From assembly GCA_016124845.1 (NCBI GenBank), contig WGMW01000056.1:1-64000 (forward strand): a DNA stretch of 64,000 bases, in the 5' to 3' direction. This DNA is from Flavobacteriales bacterium (GTDB lineage Bacteria; Bacteroidota; Bacteroidia; UBA10329). Below the pieces are notes generated by a model. The model saw only the letters and a list, made by a program, of their open reading frames with translations, did not search any database and was not told where the DNA came from. The first letter of the stretch is position 1. The number at the start of each line of letters is the position of its first letter. This document shows, piece by piece, positions 45,057 to 54,985 of the stretch. The position numbers and the translations under genes were made by a program.

Positions 45057-45731
45057 TTACTGCAACTGGAATCGGATAGGAATGGTAAACTGAACCGGAA
45101 CGGGCTTACCACGCTGTTTTCCTGGCTTGTAGCCTTTCAGCGTTTTTACCACGCGTACGGCTTCCTTGTCCAAGAATGGGTCTGCTCCACGGACAACCTT
45201 CACATCGCTTACCGAACCATCTTTACCTACAATGTAGCTTACATAAACCACACCTGTGATGCCGTTTTCCTTGGCAATGGCAGGATACTCAACGTGTTCC
45301 GCAATGTACTTGAGCAGCGCAGCATCTCCGCCTGGGAACGCTGGCATGTCCTCCACAATGGTGAAGAAATCAGGCTCAGCCGGTTCTTCTTCCACAGGAA
45401 CAACTTCTTCGATGATCGTTTCCTGCGTGGCTTCCACGTCCATGATCTCCACTTCATCCTCAATCTCCACGTCATCTTCCACTATCTCAATTTCGGGAGC
45501 TGGTGGTGGCGGTGGTGGCGGTGGTGGCGGTGGTTGGTTCTGCTCCGTGATCGGAATGATCTCTTCTTCGATGTCATCGATCACCAGCTGTCCGAGGTCG
45601 CCAGCACTACGCTCATAGGTCTTCCATTCGAAGGCCGTAAGCACCAATGCAAGCGCCACAACGTAACCTGCAGCCAGAAACAGCGAACGTTTCTTCTCCA
45701 GGTCAACTTCAGGGTTCTTCTTAATCTCCAT
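45057..45731 (-). CDS. Energy transducer TonB-family protein, copy 3
   Basis: 224 residues: cytoplasmic MEIKKNPEVDLEKKRSLFLA, one membrane helix (about 18-38), a long spacer with ten consecutive Pro near residues 66-75 and Glu/Val repeats (IEIVEDDVEIEDEVEIMDVE), and the TonB domain (MPAFPGGDAALLKYIAEHVE, GITGVVYVSYIVGKDGSVSD, RVVKTLKGYKPGKQRGKPVP). It is the standard Bacteroidetes TonB next to vanZ-gcvH-sprA, so this copy is probably the parent of the other two. Confidence 0.92.
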   Translation of the reverse strand: MEIKKNPEVDLEKKRSLFLAAGYVVALALVLTAFEWKTYERSAGDLGQLVIDDIEEEIIPITEQNQPPPPPPPPPPPAPEIEIVEDDVEIEDEVEIMDVEATQETIIEEVVPVEEEPAEPDFFTIVEDMPAFPGGDAALLKYIAEHVEYPAIAKENGITGVVYVSYIVGKDGSVSDVKVVRGADPFLDKEAVRVVKTLKGYKPGKQRGKPVPVQFTIPIRFQLQ

Positions 45732-45818
45732 AGTTTGATTTTTATGGGCGGGTAAATTTATAACTATTGATGCAAACTCAACAATCGAGTTTCATGTAGT
45801 TGGATGCGAACTTTCAGG

Positions 45819-46193
45819 CTATTCCACAATGGACGTGAATTTTTTCCGGATCTGCGGGAAACCAACGATCGCGATCACCGCTCCGACCATGTCGGCCAGA
45901 AGGTCAAGGAAATCGCCATCTCTACCTGTAGCCCAATAGAATTGCGCCAATTCCAAACCTCCACCCAAAAGAAAACACCACAGCAAAGACCACAGCATCG
46001 GTCGTTGAAATTTGTTCCCCACCAGATTCCAAGCGACCAGAAACGCCTCTACCCCGAACAGCACCGCGTGGATGAGTTTGTCCATTCCCGACAGTTCGAG
46101 CCACCAGTATTTCGGTACTCCGCTTGGCGGAGACAGAAGCGCATAAAAGATAAAGGCCGTCCAGAGGACAGCCAGTATCGATCTCAGTAACAT
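45819..46193 (-). CDS. VanZ-family membrane protein
   Basis: 124 residues with about four membrane helices. VanZ-like motifs are KLIHAVLFGVEAFLVA and GGGLELAQFYWATGRDGDFL. In gram-positives VanZ gives low-level teicoplanin resistance; in Bacteroidetes the role is unknown. It lies between gcvH and tonB, 15 bases after gcvH, an arrangement common next to sprA in this phylum. Confidence 0.88.
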   Translation of the reverse strand: MLLRSILAVLWTAFIFYALLSPPSGVPKYWWLELSGMDKLIHAVLFGVEAFLVAWNLVGNKFQRPMLWSLLWCFLLGGGLELAQFYWATGRDGDFLDLLADMVGAVIAIVGFPQIRKKFTSIVE

Positions 46194-46208
46194 ATTTATT
46201 CGCGTTTC

Positions 46209-46589
46209 TTATCCTCCAATGAGGTCTGCGTACTCATCTGCAGAAAGTAGGTTATCTGCTTCTGATGGGTCGCTCAATTCGATCTTGATCATCCAACCTG
46301 CGCCATAAGGATCGCGGTTTACCGCTTCTGGATCTGCTTCCAAACCTTGGTTCACCTCGGCCACTTCGCCCGACATTGGCATGAAAAGATCGGAAACAGT
46401 CTTCACAGCTTCAACGGTTCCGAAAACCTCGTCAGCGGCCAACGTTTCCGTTTCGGTCTCAATCTCCACATAAACAATATCACCCAACTCGCCTTGTGCA
46501 AAATCGGTAATACCAACGGTGGCAACGTTGCCTTCAATCTTGATCCATTCGTGTTCTTTGGTGTACTTCAGGTCGGCTGGGATGTTCAT
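46209..46589 (-). CDS. gcvH: Glycine cleavage system H protein
   Basis: 126 residues, normal for GcvH. The lipoyl-attachment Lys lies in VFGTVEAVKTVSDLF (Lys 63). Other family segments are YTKEHEWIKIEGNVATVGIT and GEVAEVNQGLEADPEAVN. It shuttles the aminomethyl group between the P, T and L proteins. The genes for those are not in this window; the neighbours are sprA and vanZ. Confidence 0.97.
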   Translation of the reverse strand: MNIPADLKYTKEHEWIKIEGNVATVGITDFAQGELGDIVYVEIETETETLAADEVFGTVEAVKTVSDLFMPMSGEVAEVNQGLEADPEAVNRDPYGAGWMIKIELSDPSEADNLLSADEYADLIGG

Positions 46590-46644
46590 TTCGCTACGTG
46601 ATTTAGAATTTCGGCCAAAATTATGTTTTATGCCGATTCGTGTG

Positions 46645-49600
46645 CTATTCGGCCAATGTAAATCTGAGACTTAGGCCTGCTGCGTGGTTCTGCGTTGGGA
46701 ATGAGGAGGAGACCACAGGTGTGTTGATGGCCCCATTGTAGAACAAACGGATATTGAACCGCTGGTTGATAACGTAATCCGCATTCACCTTTATACTGAT
46801 GAGTTTCTGACCAGAAGTGGCCTGATTGAGGTCTTCATCCAATTTTCGGATCATGGTTCGGTTATCGCGCAACGAGAAGTCCAATCGCAAATTCATATCC
46901 GATTTGATGCGTTTGGTGCTCTTACCGAACTTGATCGGGAAAGGCACATTCTTAAATGTATAACCCGCGCCCACCACATATTCCTCGCTGGTCACCTCGG
47001 TAACCTGATTGTTGGAGAAGTTGAGCGAAAGCGTTCTGCTGGTCTTCACCTCCATTTTGGCGGTCATGGAGTTCTTGAAGTTGAAATCGAGACTTATCAG
47101 CGGACTGAACTGCTCGCTGATGGTGATGCTTCCGATCTGGTATTTGGAGATGAAGTTGTTGGAGCTGTCGCGTGAATTCGGGTAATCCTGTCCCTCGATC
47201 AGCGGTTCGAAACCAAGGTTGGTCCTGAAACTGCTTACGCTGTAGGTCGATCGGTACGAGTGGCCGAGTGTAACGTTCCGCGCAAACTTCTTCACAAAAG
47301 GAATCTTTCCAATCCCATCATAATTGACCCGCCAGTTAGGCAACGGGATCCGTGGGAAGGTGCTCATCTCAATTTTGGATGGATCGTACACACCATAAGA
47401 AGCAAGGAACGCGGGAATCAATACATCCACCTGCGTGGGTCCATAACCGCTCGGGTAGCCGTTCGTCTCCGTGGTCAAAGCACCCGGATGCGCATTTGCC
47501 AACCGTTCGGCCACCGTTAATCGATTTGCTTTGAAATTCTCAAAAACGGGCGATGTATTATCCTTCCGCTGCCGGATGAAAGCCGTGTTGGCCGTGATGT
47601 ACGACATACTGAAGTTACCCGTGGTGTACGGATTGTAACTCACAGGAGATTGCAGCGCCTCATCCCAACGGAAATACTCGTTCAGACTTTCGGTGTAGGT
47701 CCGGGTGGCGGTGAGGTCGATACGGAAGCCTTTGATCGGTTCCACCGTGGCACGGATGTTCAGCGAACTGGACTGCGTTTGGGTCAACGGACTACTTTGG
47801 AGCGTATCGTTGGTTATCCAGTTTCCTTTGATGGCCTCTGCCCGAATATCATAACCCGTGGCAATATTATCGAAGGCGTACTGCTGCCAACCGAAGATGA
47901 ACGGCACCATGCCCATGATGTTCTGCATGGTATCCGAAAGTCCCATGTACTTGGTTTTCGGTCGATAACCCGGCAAGAGCGTTCCGTTGTTCTCCGAATA
48001 AGTGACGTTCGCAGATTTCACCATTAATATCAGGTTGACGAGCCCCTCGCCAAGTATCTTCCCGAAGTTGATCTTCGGTTTATCAACCGTGTCATTCTGC
48101 GATTTCGGATCGTTTCCTCCCGGACTTCCCTTCGATCGACCCTTGGCTGCCGCGCGCCTTGCACTGGACGACCGCCTACTGTTCTGCATGACCTTCTTAA
48201 AGAACGGTATTTTGTTGTATAATTGGGTGAAGTTTGCATTCACGTTCACTTGCCAGTTTTGCGAATTCTGTACCGTATTCCCGAAGGATGATTGAACGAA
48301 CTTTCCAGCCGAATCGCGCTGCAAAGGAGCCGCCTTCCACGAATAGTTTCCTGTGTACGATGCGTTTGAGGTCACCCAACTGAGTATCGGGAACTTGTCA
48401 ATCGGCAAATTCCAGTTCACCGTAGTATTATGGTTGTACTGCGTTGTACGGCCTCCGTTCATCACATTCGACCAAATGGAATCGCGCATGTGGTGCCAGT
48501 TGTCAAATTTCTTGTCAACCGGCCCGGCAGGTTCATCCACCCGCCCAAAGTTGAAGGCATCGAACTGAATCTTGATGGCTTTCGTCAGGTCGTATTTAAA
48601 ATGGTATTCACGGTTCCAGAAGAAGGATTTCTGGAAGGTGGAATCGATCTTGATGTCGGCATAATCGGTGGTGTTCCGCAACTGCTGTTCGGTGTACCTG
48701 CGGTCCATGTCCGTTCGGAAACCGAGCTTGTTCGGCAAATAATTGAAGTTGAAATCTTTGATAGGCTGCCACCAACCTGACCGCAACATGTTCCGCGACC
48801 ATTTCTGATAATTCTCCTTCCGCTTGGTGTATTTCTCCAGCTGATCTTCCGCCTCTTTCATTTCCTCGCCCTTCACCTTGGCGCGTTTCAAACTGTCTAC
48901 CAATGCCTTCTGTTCCTTCACCCGCGTTTCCTGCCGTTCCTTGGTCGCATCCACCATCGCATTTACCAGTTTTAGCTTCGCGAAAGGACGCACGTTCTTA
49001 CCCTTCGGACTATAATCGTAGCTCATTCCTCCACGATAGGTTCGCGTTTCGCGATACTTGGTGTTGATATCGCGCATGTAATTCTGACTGTAGGAATAAT
49101 TGAACCCGAAGTTGGCCGGATCCCACGGCATCGGTTTCTTACTCTTCACCCCAATGCGCACGTCCGTGAAGTTCATGCTCCTCCTTTTGTTGTAGGACTG
49201 CGTCTTCTGCAACAACGCCTTCCGCGCAGAGTCAGGATTGGCAGATGTCTCCTTGATCTCGGTGAGCGAAGCCGCCATGGAAATGTCCGGGCTGAGCGGA
49301 TTGTACTGCGGATCGCTGAACGACTCACCATAGCTGAGGTAAAGCGGAACATTTACTCCCAACTTGGTTGGGAAGAATTTGCCCAACGCGATCTGTGCAG
49401 AAAGGTCGTAGTTGGTAATTGTTTCGCGCAAACGCTCACTTGGCTTACTGTCGAATGCACCGAAACCGAATTTCGTGTAATCGACCGCTCCGTTCAGCGT
49501 TGCGAAGTCGGCCAGTTTCACATTCACCTGCCCGGTTGTGGCCCATCCTCCACGGTTGTCGAAATCCGTCAAGCGCAATTCGTTCACCCAAACTTCCACA

Positions 49601-52600
49601 CATTTGGGCTGACCATCATCACCATCGTTCACGCCTGTCTTCTTCGGGTTTCGGATACCGATCATCATCGACTTGATGTTCCCCAGGTTCGGGTTACCCT
49701 TCACCGCAATCTTGTTCCGCGGCCCATGATCCACTTCATACCGCTTGGTCAAGGAAACCGTTGGGTCGGAGACAAGATCCTTGTTCCGCTGTAGCTTGGC
49801 CTGCTTCAGATCCTCAAAATTCACATCAATGTTGTTCAGAATCGGCCAGACGGCATAACGGTCATCATCACTGTTTTGATTGTATTCGTCAGGTGGCGTT
49901 ACGATGGCCGGAACCTCATACTCGTAATAGTTATTGTCGAAGTCGGTTCCCAAGCGGAGGAACACCCGCACGTCCCCGTCTTTCAGCACATTCGGGTCGA
50001 TGGCCTCTGCGTGGATGAACATCTTGAGGCGTTTGTAGGAACGCACATCAAACTGGGTGTTCTTATAGGCCGCCCGCGCATCGCCATCTTCCAGATCACA
50101 CACACGGAGCATTAGCGACTGCTCGTTCAACTGACGCAATGTGGTGTTGCTCGATGGCGTCTGCTGACGGTAGATTCCCGGTGGCAGCACATAATTGATC
50201 GGCTCCTTCACCCCGTTCTCCTCAATGTTCACCACCGAAATGTCGAAAGGTGTATTGTCGCCCGGATCGCTTGGAATGTATTCGCCCGGTTCTTCCAGCG
50301 AGAAAAGGTAACGTCTCCATTCCCCACGTACGAGCTCCAAACGTCCGAAACGCACCACGATGGAGTCCTCAAACCCTTTCAGGAACATCCGCATGAATCG
50401 GATGGAACGCCAATCCGAGATGTTTCCCACGGCCTTCTCAGGAGCTCTCACAGGGATCTTGAACTGATACCACATCACATCGATATTCTGGCCATTGGCC
50501 AATTGGCCGCGTCCCATTACCGCATTGGTGATGTAGTTCTTACCTACCACAAGATCTTCTTTCCTCAAGCTCACTTTGTACTGGAAATAGTTTTCCGACT
50601 TGTTCATGGTGAAGTCGCGGTTGATGTCCTCCACATCCGGCAACGTGGAAGAAGAGGCTTGGAACGAGGTTCCGGATTGGTTGGCTGTTGGCGAGTTGCC
50701 TTCAAGGCCATTGTACATTTTATATCGCTCCAGCACCGATGCCTGCTTGGCATCCAGGTCATCTCCACGATAGTACTTGAAGTTATCTGTGGATACGTCT
50801 GCGGTCAGTTTATCATAAGCGGCTTGCGTCAATACGCTTGGCCCTTGGGCCAACATGCTATCTAAGCGATGTACATAATCCGAATTGGGCGTTCCAGAAG
50901 GTAGGTTTCCCGTATGGAAAGACAGTTCCTGGTCGTCATTCATCCCATCCAAACCAACATCTTGGAAAGGTCGTGCATTGGGATCGTTGGCAAACACGTT
51001 GACGATGTTGGTACTCTTGGCCACAATGGCCAGGTTGGTGGTATCCGTGGGCAAGCTGGGGTTGTCCGGCCAAGGGAATCCGTTCTCAAAGTTCTTGACC
51101 CCGTCACGCACAATATCCTCCGAAATGTTACCTATGTTGAAGTAGAGGTCGCCCCCGCTGTGCTGGTTCTGAGTATCATAATAGAAAGGATCCATCATCC
51201 AGATCTGGATGAACTCGATGTTGTTCGTCTCGAAGTTGGTGGTCTGTATCTGGCGCATGATACCGCCCCAACGCTTGCCAGGTTCATTCAGGTTCCCATC
51301 CTGGTCGAGGCCATAACCGTAGTCAATTCCTTCAGGTGTTCCTCCATCAGCATCATAGTTATACGGTCCTTTCTCCTTTGGGTAGAAGGCCACATCGAAA
51401 ATGGGAAGGTTGGTCTGCTGGTTGGCGATCTGCGATTGCTTGTTCGGAAAGATCTCCTGCTGCAATACACCCCGCGAATACTGATACGACTGCTCCTCCT
51501 TGCCCCAGTGTGCAGGGGTCAGGTTATTGTTCCGATAGAACAGCGGGTCGATGATGTACCATGCGAACTTGGCACGGTTGATACCATTGCCTATTTGATT
51601 GGAGGCCGCACCTTCTGGGAACAACTGACTCTGACCCTGCGGTGTACTTGCCAGCACCCACGACTGCCGCTGCTTCAGGTCGATGTAGTTCACACTTCCC
51701 TCAAAGTCATCCAGATACGAAACACCACTTTTTGTAATGGCCTTGGCATTGCCCGGAATGAGATGGGCAAACTCACCCGAAGCAGAGAAGGTTGACACCT
51801 CCTTGGTGCTGATCAGCGGGATCATGTCCACCAACTTGGTGAGCAAACGCGACTCGGTGCGGTAACTACCATTCACACCCCAAATGGTGTTGTTGATCGG
51901 CTCATCACCTTGGTTCACCTTCTGCGTCAGCGGTCGTTCGCGCAGGTTCATTATCGTGGCACCGAACACAAGATCGTTACTGATCTTGTAATCCATGTGC
52001 ACCCCTGCCAAGGTCTTCTTCTGGATGTTGAAGAGCGAATTGCTCTCGTAGTTGGCGGTCACTTTCTGACCCGATGCAATGATCGCATCATTGATAATGG
52101 TCACACGGCCCAAGGTGTAGTCCACCGTGTAATCCACGTTCTCGGTCAGGGTCTGACTACCAGCGGTCACGGTCACACTTCCTTGCGGAATGTTCATCCC
52201 GCCAAGCGAAATGACCGAACCACCCTCGCCTTTGTAGGTTCCCGCAATGATGAATCGGTTCAATTGAGGGAAGTTCAATGCCGCCTGATGCGTAGAGTCG
52301 TACAACTGTTGGTACACATACTTTTTGGCGATCTCTTCCTCAGATGGAAGATTGAACTTATTCTCCAAATGGCTACCGAACGGCTCCACCACCGGGAAGT
52401 AGATGCGGCCGTTCTGGCTGGTGATCGTCACGCCCTCTACAAAGTCGAAGAACCCATCAGGATACGGGTCATTATTGTAGTTCAGTTTATCCAGATTCAT
52501 CGTACGTAGCAGGATCTGCCCATCGATCGCCCCTTCCGGAATGTAATTGGTCTTGGTACCTGCGGCAATGTTGTCGTAGATGATGTCCAAGCGGAAATCC

Positions 52601-54219
52601 TCCTTCGATACCTGATAGGCACCGATGCTATAGACGTTCTTCATCATCAGGTCCCAAAGCGGCAACTTCGGGTTGGTGATGGTGCTTTTCAGCAACTTGG
52701 TATAAAGCGCCTGATCGCCTGTGATACCGTCCGTGGAGAATTCACCCACTTGGTAAACCTTGCCTCCGTACGTGTACTGGAACGCCACCGAAAGCACCTC
52801 ATTCGGCTGCATTTCCCTGTTCAAGGAGATGTAACCCAATTGCGGATGATACCGGTATTCCGATGGATCCAATGGCGTGGCAAACTGCAACGCTTCGTAA
52901 TCCTGTGAGTTGATGAAGTTGTCGGTAGTTTCCAGCGGCCCCAACACGCCTTCCACCTGATCGATATTCCTTGCCCCAACATAGGATGAGGTCAACTTCT
53001 GATAGAGGTTATTCGCATTATTGTTCGGAACGCCCTGATCGCCCGTGCCCGGACCTATAAACGTATGGTTGTAGGCATCAGCCACAGGTTCACCCAGATC
53101 CATCATTGCCACCACGTTCCGCTGCCCACCGTTTGTCTGTGCGCTGGTGTTGGTGATCCAAACCTCGATACGCGTAATGTTGATGGGCGATTTCACCAAC
53201 GGAAGGTCGGCCAACCATTGGTCGTAGTGGTCGCGGAAGAACTGCGTGAGGAAATAGTGACGGTACGCTTCGTACTCATCCGCTTTCACCGAGAACTTGG
53301 TAACCTGCGCCCCGCCCTGCGTTTGCACAGAATTGCTCTCGCTCTTCGCCTGCGAGAAGATTCCCGTCACGGTCAATCGTCCGAACTGCGCCACGGCCTT
53401 TACCCCGAACAGGTTCTGGCTTCCCTTGATGAGCGAACCCGTTAGTGGCAGCGAAACGTTACCCGCTTCAATGCTTCGCAAGATGTTGTCCTCATCGCAC
53501 GCCTGCCATTTCAACTTCATCTGGTTCTCGAAATCGAATGTGGCGTTGGTATTGTAGTTCACGCCCAGCGACATCGCGTCACCGATCTTTCCGGTCACGT
53601 TCAGCTGAATACTCTGGTCGAAATTGAACGTGGTGTTGGTCTGCTGATTGGCCGGAAGTGCCGGGTTCTTGATCTTGCTCACGTTCACCCCGAAGATCAG
53701 TTCGGCAGAACCCTGCGGACGGATCTCTACCGTGCTTCCACAGAAGATCGACTCGAACAGTTTGCTCTTGATGTTCAGTTTTGGGATGAGCGGCTTGCGC
53801 TGACTTTCCGACTGTGTCTGCGCCTTCTCTTTCCAATAATCGCGGATGGCCTGATTGGCGTTGTAATCCTGAAACTCATCGAACGACATGTAGGTGGGCG
53901 GACGGTAGTTGATGTCTTCCCCCACGGTCTTGTTGATGTTGTACTCGCCACTTTCCGGGTCGTAATCAATATCGGTCTTGATGTTCTCCGGGTCGTTCAG
54001 ATACAGGCCGTTGTCGTTGCCTGTCGGTGTGGGGTCGTAGCTGTCCGGAACCGGGTACGGAAGTGAAAGCGTATCTGTATCTGCCGCAAACGTCAACAGC
54101 TCCAGCCCCATGAACGCGTTGCGCTTGGCCGGAGTGTTGGCATCTGCACCCGCAACCAGCACCATACCGGCAGCAATAGCAAACACAACAAGCATTCTTT
54201 TCAGCATACTCCGCATCAC
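46645..54219 (-). CDS. sprA: SprA, T9SS outer-membrane translocon and gliding protein
   Basis: 2524 residues, in the usual range for SprA (about 2400). Signal peptide MMRSMLKRMLVVFAIAAGMV (start at ATG 54219; a Met at 54207 is an alternative). The repeated SprA segments are clear: SKLFESIFCGSTVEIRPQGS, then LNVTGKIGDAMSLGVNYNTN, WQACDEDNILRSIEAGNVSL, LIKGSQNLFGVKAVAQFGRL and VWITNTSAQTNGGQRNVVAM. The known structure is a very large single-chain barrel that forms the T9SS channel in the outer membrane. It follows ruvA by 13 bases and precedes gcvH, an order found in many Bacteroidetes. It is the likely exporter of the CTD-bearing proteins seen elsewhere in this window. Confidence 0.96.
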   Translation of the reverse strand: MMRSMLKRMLVVFAIAAGMVLVAGADANTPAKRNAFMGLELLTFAADTDTLSLPYPVPDSYDPTPTGNDNGLYLNDPENIKTDIDYDPESGEYNINKTVGEDINYRPPTYMSFDEFQDYNANQAIRDYWKEKAQTQSESQRKPLIPKLNIKSKLFESIFCGSTVEIRPQGSAELIFGVNVSKIKNPALPANQQTNTTFNFDQSIQLNVTGKIGDAMSLGVNYNTNATFDFENQMKLKWQACDEDNILRSIEAGNVSLPLTGSLIKGSQNLFGVKAVAQFGRLTVTGIFSQAKSESNSVQTQGGAQVTKFSVKADEYEAYRHYFLTQFFRDHYDQWLADLPLVKSPINITRIEVWITNTSAQTNGGQRNVVAMMDLGEPVADAYNHTFIGPGTGDQGVPNNNANNLYQKLTSSYVGARNIDQVEGVLGPLETTDNFINSQDYEALQFATPLDPSEYRYHPQLGYISLNREMQPNEVLSVAFQYTYGGKVYQVGEFSTDGITGDQALYTKLLKSTITNPKLPLWDLMMKNVYSIGAYQVSKEDFRLDIIYDNIAAGTKTNYIPEGAIDGQILLRTMNLDKLNYNNDPYPDGFFDFVEGVTITSQNGRIYFPVVEPFGSHLENKFNLPSEEEIAKKYVYQQLYDSTHQAALNFPQLNRFIIAGTYKGEGGSVISLGGMNIPQGSVTVTAGSQTLTENVDYTVDYTLGRVTIINDAIIASGQKVTANYESNSLFNIQKKTLAGVHMDYKISNDLVFGATIMNLRERPLTQKVNQGDEPINNTIWGVNGSYRTESRLLTKLVDMIPLISTKEVSTFSASGEFAHLIPGNAKAITKSGVSYLDDFEGSVNYIDLKQRQSWVLASTPQGQSQLFPEGAASNQIGNGINRAKFAWYIIDPLFYRNNNLTPAHWGKEEQSYQYSRGVLQQEIFPNKQSQIANQQTNLPIFDVAFYPKEKGPYNYDADGGTPEGIDYGYGLDQDGNLNEPGKRWGGIMRQIQTTNFETNNIEFIQIWMMDPFYYDTQNQHSGGDLYFNIGNISEDIVRDGVKNFENGFPWPDNPSLPTDTTNLAIVAKSTNIVNVFANDPNARPFQDVGLDGMNDDQELSFHTGNLPSGTPNSDYVHRLDSMLAQGPSVLTQAAYDKLTADVSTDNFKYYRGDDLDAKQASVLERYKMYNGLEGNSPTANQSGTSFQASSSTLPDVEDINRDFTMNKSENYFQYKVSLRKEDLVVGKNYITNAVMGRGQLANGQNIDVMWYQFKIPVRAPEKAVGNISDWRSIRFMRMFLKGFEDSIVVRFGRLELVRGEWRRYLFSLEEPGEYIPSDPGDNTPFDISVVNIEENGVKEPINYVLPPGIYRQQTPSSNTTLRQLNEQSLMLRVCDLEDGDARAAYKNTQFDVRSYKRLKMFIHAEAIDPNVLKDGDVRVFLRLGTDFDNNYYEYEVPAIVTPPDEYNQNSDDDRYAVWPILNNIDVNFEDLKQAKLQRNKDLVSDPTVSLTKRYEVDHGPRNKIAVKGNPNLGNIKSMMIGIRNPKKTGVNDGDDGQPKCVEVWVNELRLTDFDNRGGWATTGQVNVKLADFATLNGAVDYTKFGFGAFDSKPSERLRETITNYDLSAQIALGKFFPTKLGVNVPLYLSYGESFSDPQYNPLSPDISMAASLTEIKETSANPDSARKALLQKTQSYNKRRSMNFTDVRIGVKSKKPMPWDPANFGFNYSYSQNYMRDINTKYRETRTYRGGMSYDYSPKGKNVRPFAKLKLVNAMVDATKERQETRVKEQKALVDSLKRAKVKGEEMKEAEDQLEKYTKRKENYQKWSRNMLRSGWWQPIKDFNFNYLPNKLGFRTDMDRRYTEQQLRNTTDYADIKIDSTFQKSFFWNREYHFKYDLTKAIKIQFDAFNFGRVDEPAGPVDKKFDNWHHMRDSIWSNVMNGGRTTQYNHNTTVNWNLPIDKFPILSWVTSNASYTGNYSWKAAPLQRDSAGKFVQSSFGNTVQNSQNWQVNVNANFTQLYNKIPFFKKVMQNSRRSSSARRAAAKGRSKGSPGGNDPKSQNDTVDKPKINFGKILGEGLVNLILMVKSANVTYSENNGTLLPGYRPKTKYMGLSDTMQNIMGMVPFIFGWQQYAFDNIATGYDIRAEAIKGNWITNDTLQSSPLTQTQSSSLNIRATVEPIKGFRIDLTATRTYTESLNEYFRWDEALQSPVSYNPYTTGNFSMSYITANTAFIRQRKDNTSPVFENFKANRLTVAERLANAHPGALTTETNGYPSGYGPTQVDVLIPAFLASYGVYDPSKIEMSTFPRIPLPNWRVNYDGIGKIPFVKKFARNVTLGHSYRSTYSVSSFRTNLGFEPLIEGQDYPNSRDSSNNFISKYQIGSITISEQFSPLISLDFNFKNSMTAKMEVKTSRTLSLNFSNNQVTEVTSEEYVVGAGYTFKNVPFPIKFGKSTKRIKSDMNLRLDFSLRDNRTMIRKLDEDLNQATSGQKLISIKVNADYVINQRFNIRLFYNGAINTPVVSSSFPTQNHAAGLSLRFTLAE

Positions 54220-54232
54220 GTACTTCTTCGGC

Positions 54233-54817
54233 TCAGAAATTGCTCAGGGCGTGTTTTACGATTTCTTCCACAGCGAGGTCGGTGCCGCGGGCCTTCATTA
54301 CCTTATCAATGGCCTTTTCGGCCGAATTTTTGGCAAAGCCCAACGTGATCAGGGCGGTTAACGCCTCTTCCCGCTGTTTATTTTGTCCTACCATAAAGGC
54401 AAGTTCTCCCACTTCCAGCTTACCCACCTTGTCGCGCAGATCGATGATGATGCGCTCAGCCGTTTTGGGTCCCACGCCTTTGATGGACTTCAGCGTGGCC
54501 ACGTCTCCGCTGGTAATGGCCTGCTTGGCGCCCGATGGGTCCAAGCTCGAAAGCACGGCCAAGGCCGTATTGCCTCCCACACCGGAAACGGAGATGAGCT
54601 GACGGAACAATTCGCGCTCATCGCGGTTGAAGAAACCGTAAAGCACATGCGCGTCTTCCCGAATGGCCAAGTGAGTGAACAGGCGGACCGTGCCCTTCTC
54701 TGGCAATTGGGTATAGGTGTTAAGGGATATCGACAGCGCGTACCCGATCCCACCACAATCTATGACAGCACTTGCAGGTGTCTTCTCTTCCAAGACACCG
54801 TGTAGGTGTGTTATCAT
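54233..54817 (-). CDS. ruvA: Holliday junction branch migration protein RuvA
   Basis: 194 residues, normal for RuvA. The N-terminal OB fold (ITHLHGVLEEKTPASAVIDC), two helix-hairpin-helix motifs (SVSGVGGNTALAVLSSL and LKSIKGVGPKTAERIIIDL) and the C-terminal RuvB-binding helices (REEALTALITLGFAKNSAEK) are all present. It binds the four-way junction as a tetramer and recruits the RuvB motor. It is the first gene of the run leading into sprA. Confidence 0.97.
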   Translation of the reverse strand: MITHLHGVLEEKTPASAVIDCGGIGYALSISLNTYTQLPEKGTVRLFTHLAIREDAHVLYGFFNRDERELFRQLISVSGVGGNTALAVLSSLDPSGAKQAITSGDVATLKSIKGVGPKTAERIIIDLRDKVGKLEVGELAFMVGQNKQREEALTALITLGFAKNSAEKAIDKVMKARGTDLAVEEIVKHALSNF

Positions 54818-54887
54818 GTTCAGCTAACGTAAGTTCGGGTAGAGGTTGAATCTATGCGCGCTCGCTCTTAGTTTTTGAAAAGGTTGG

Positions 54888-54895
54888 CGAAAGTA
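54888..54895 (-). promoter_or_regulatory. -7 element of the ruvA-sprA promoter
   Basis: TACTTTCG on the minus strand differs from TAnnTTTG at one base. A TTCG about 20 bases upstream could serve as the -33 element. It is about 71 bases before the ruvA ATG. Confidence 0.35.
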
Positions 54896-54985
54896 AGAAT
54901 TTTAGCTTAGAGTTACGAACGAAACGACCAAGCCCCCAACGCTATTCGATGAACGGGTGGGAAACGTAAGGTAGGGTGGCACCAC

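Noticed and set aside
45033-45755. 240-codon frame on the plus strand over TonB copy 3
   Set aside because: It is the antisense of the TonB gene. The apparent product is Trp/Arg-rich from the Pro-codon run and has no family signature.
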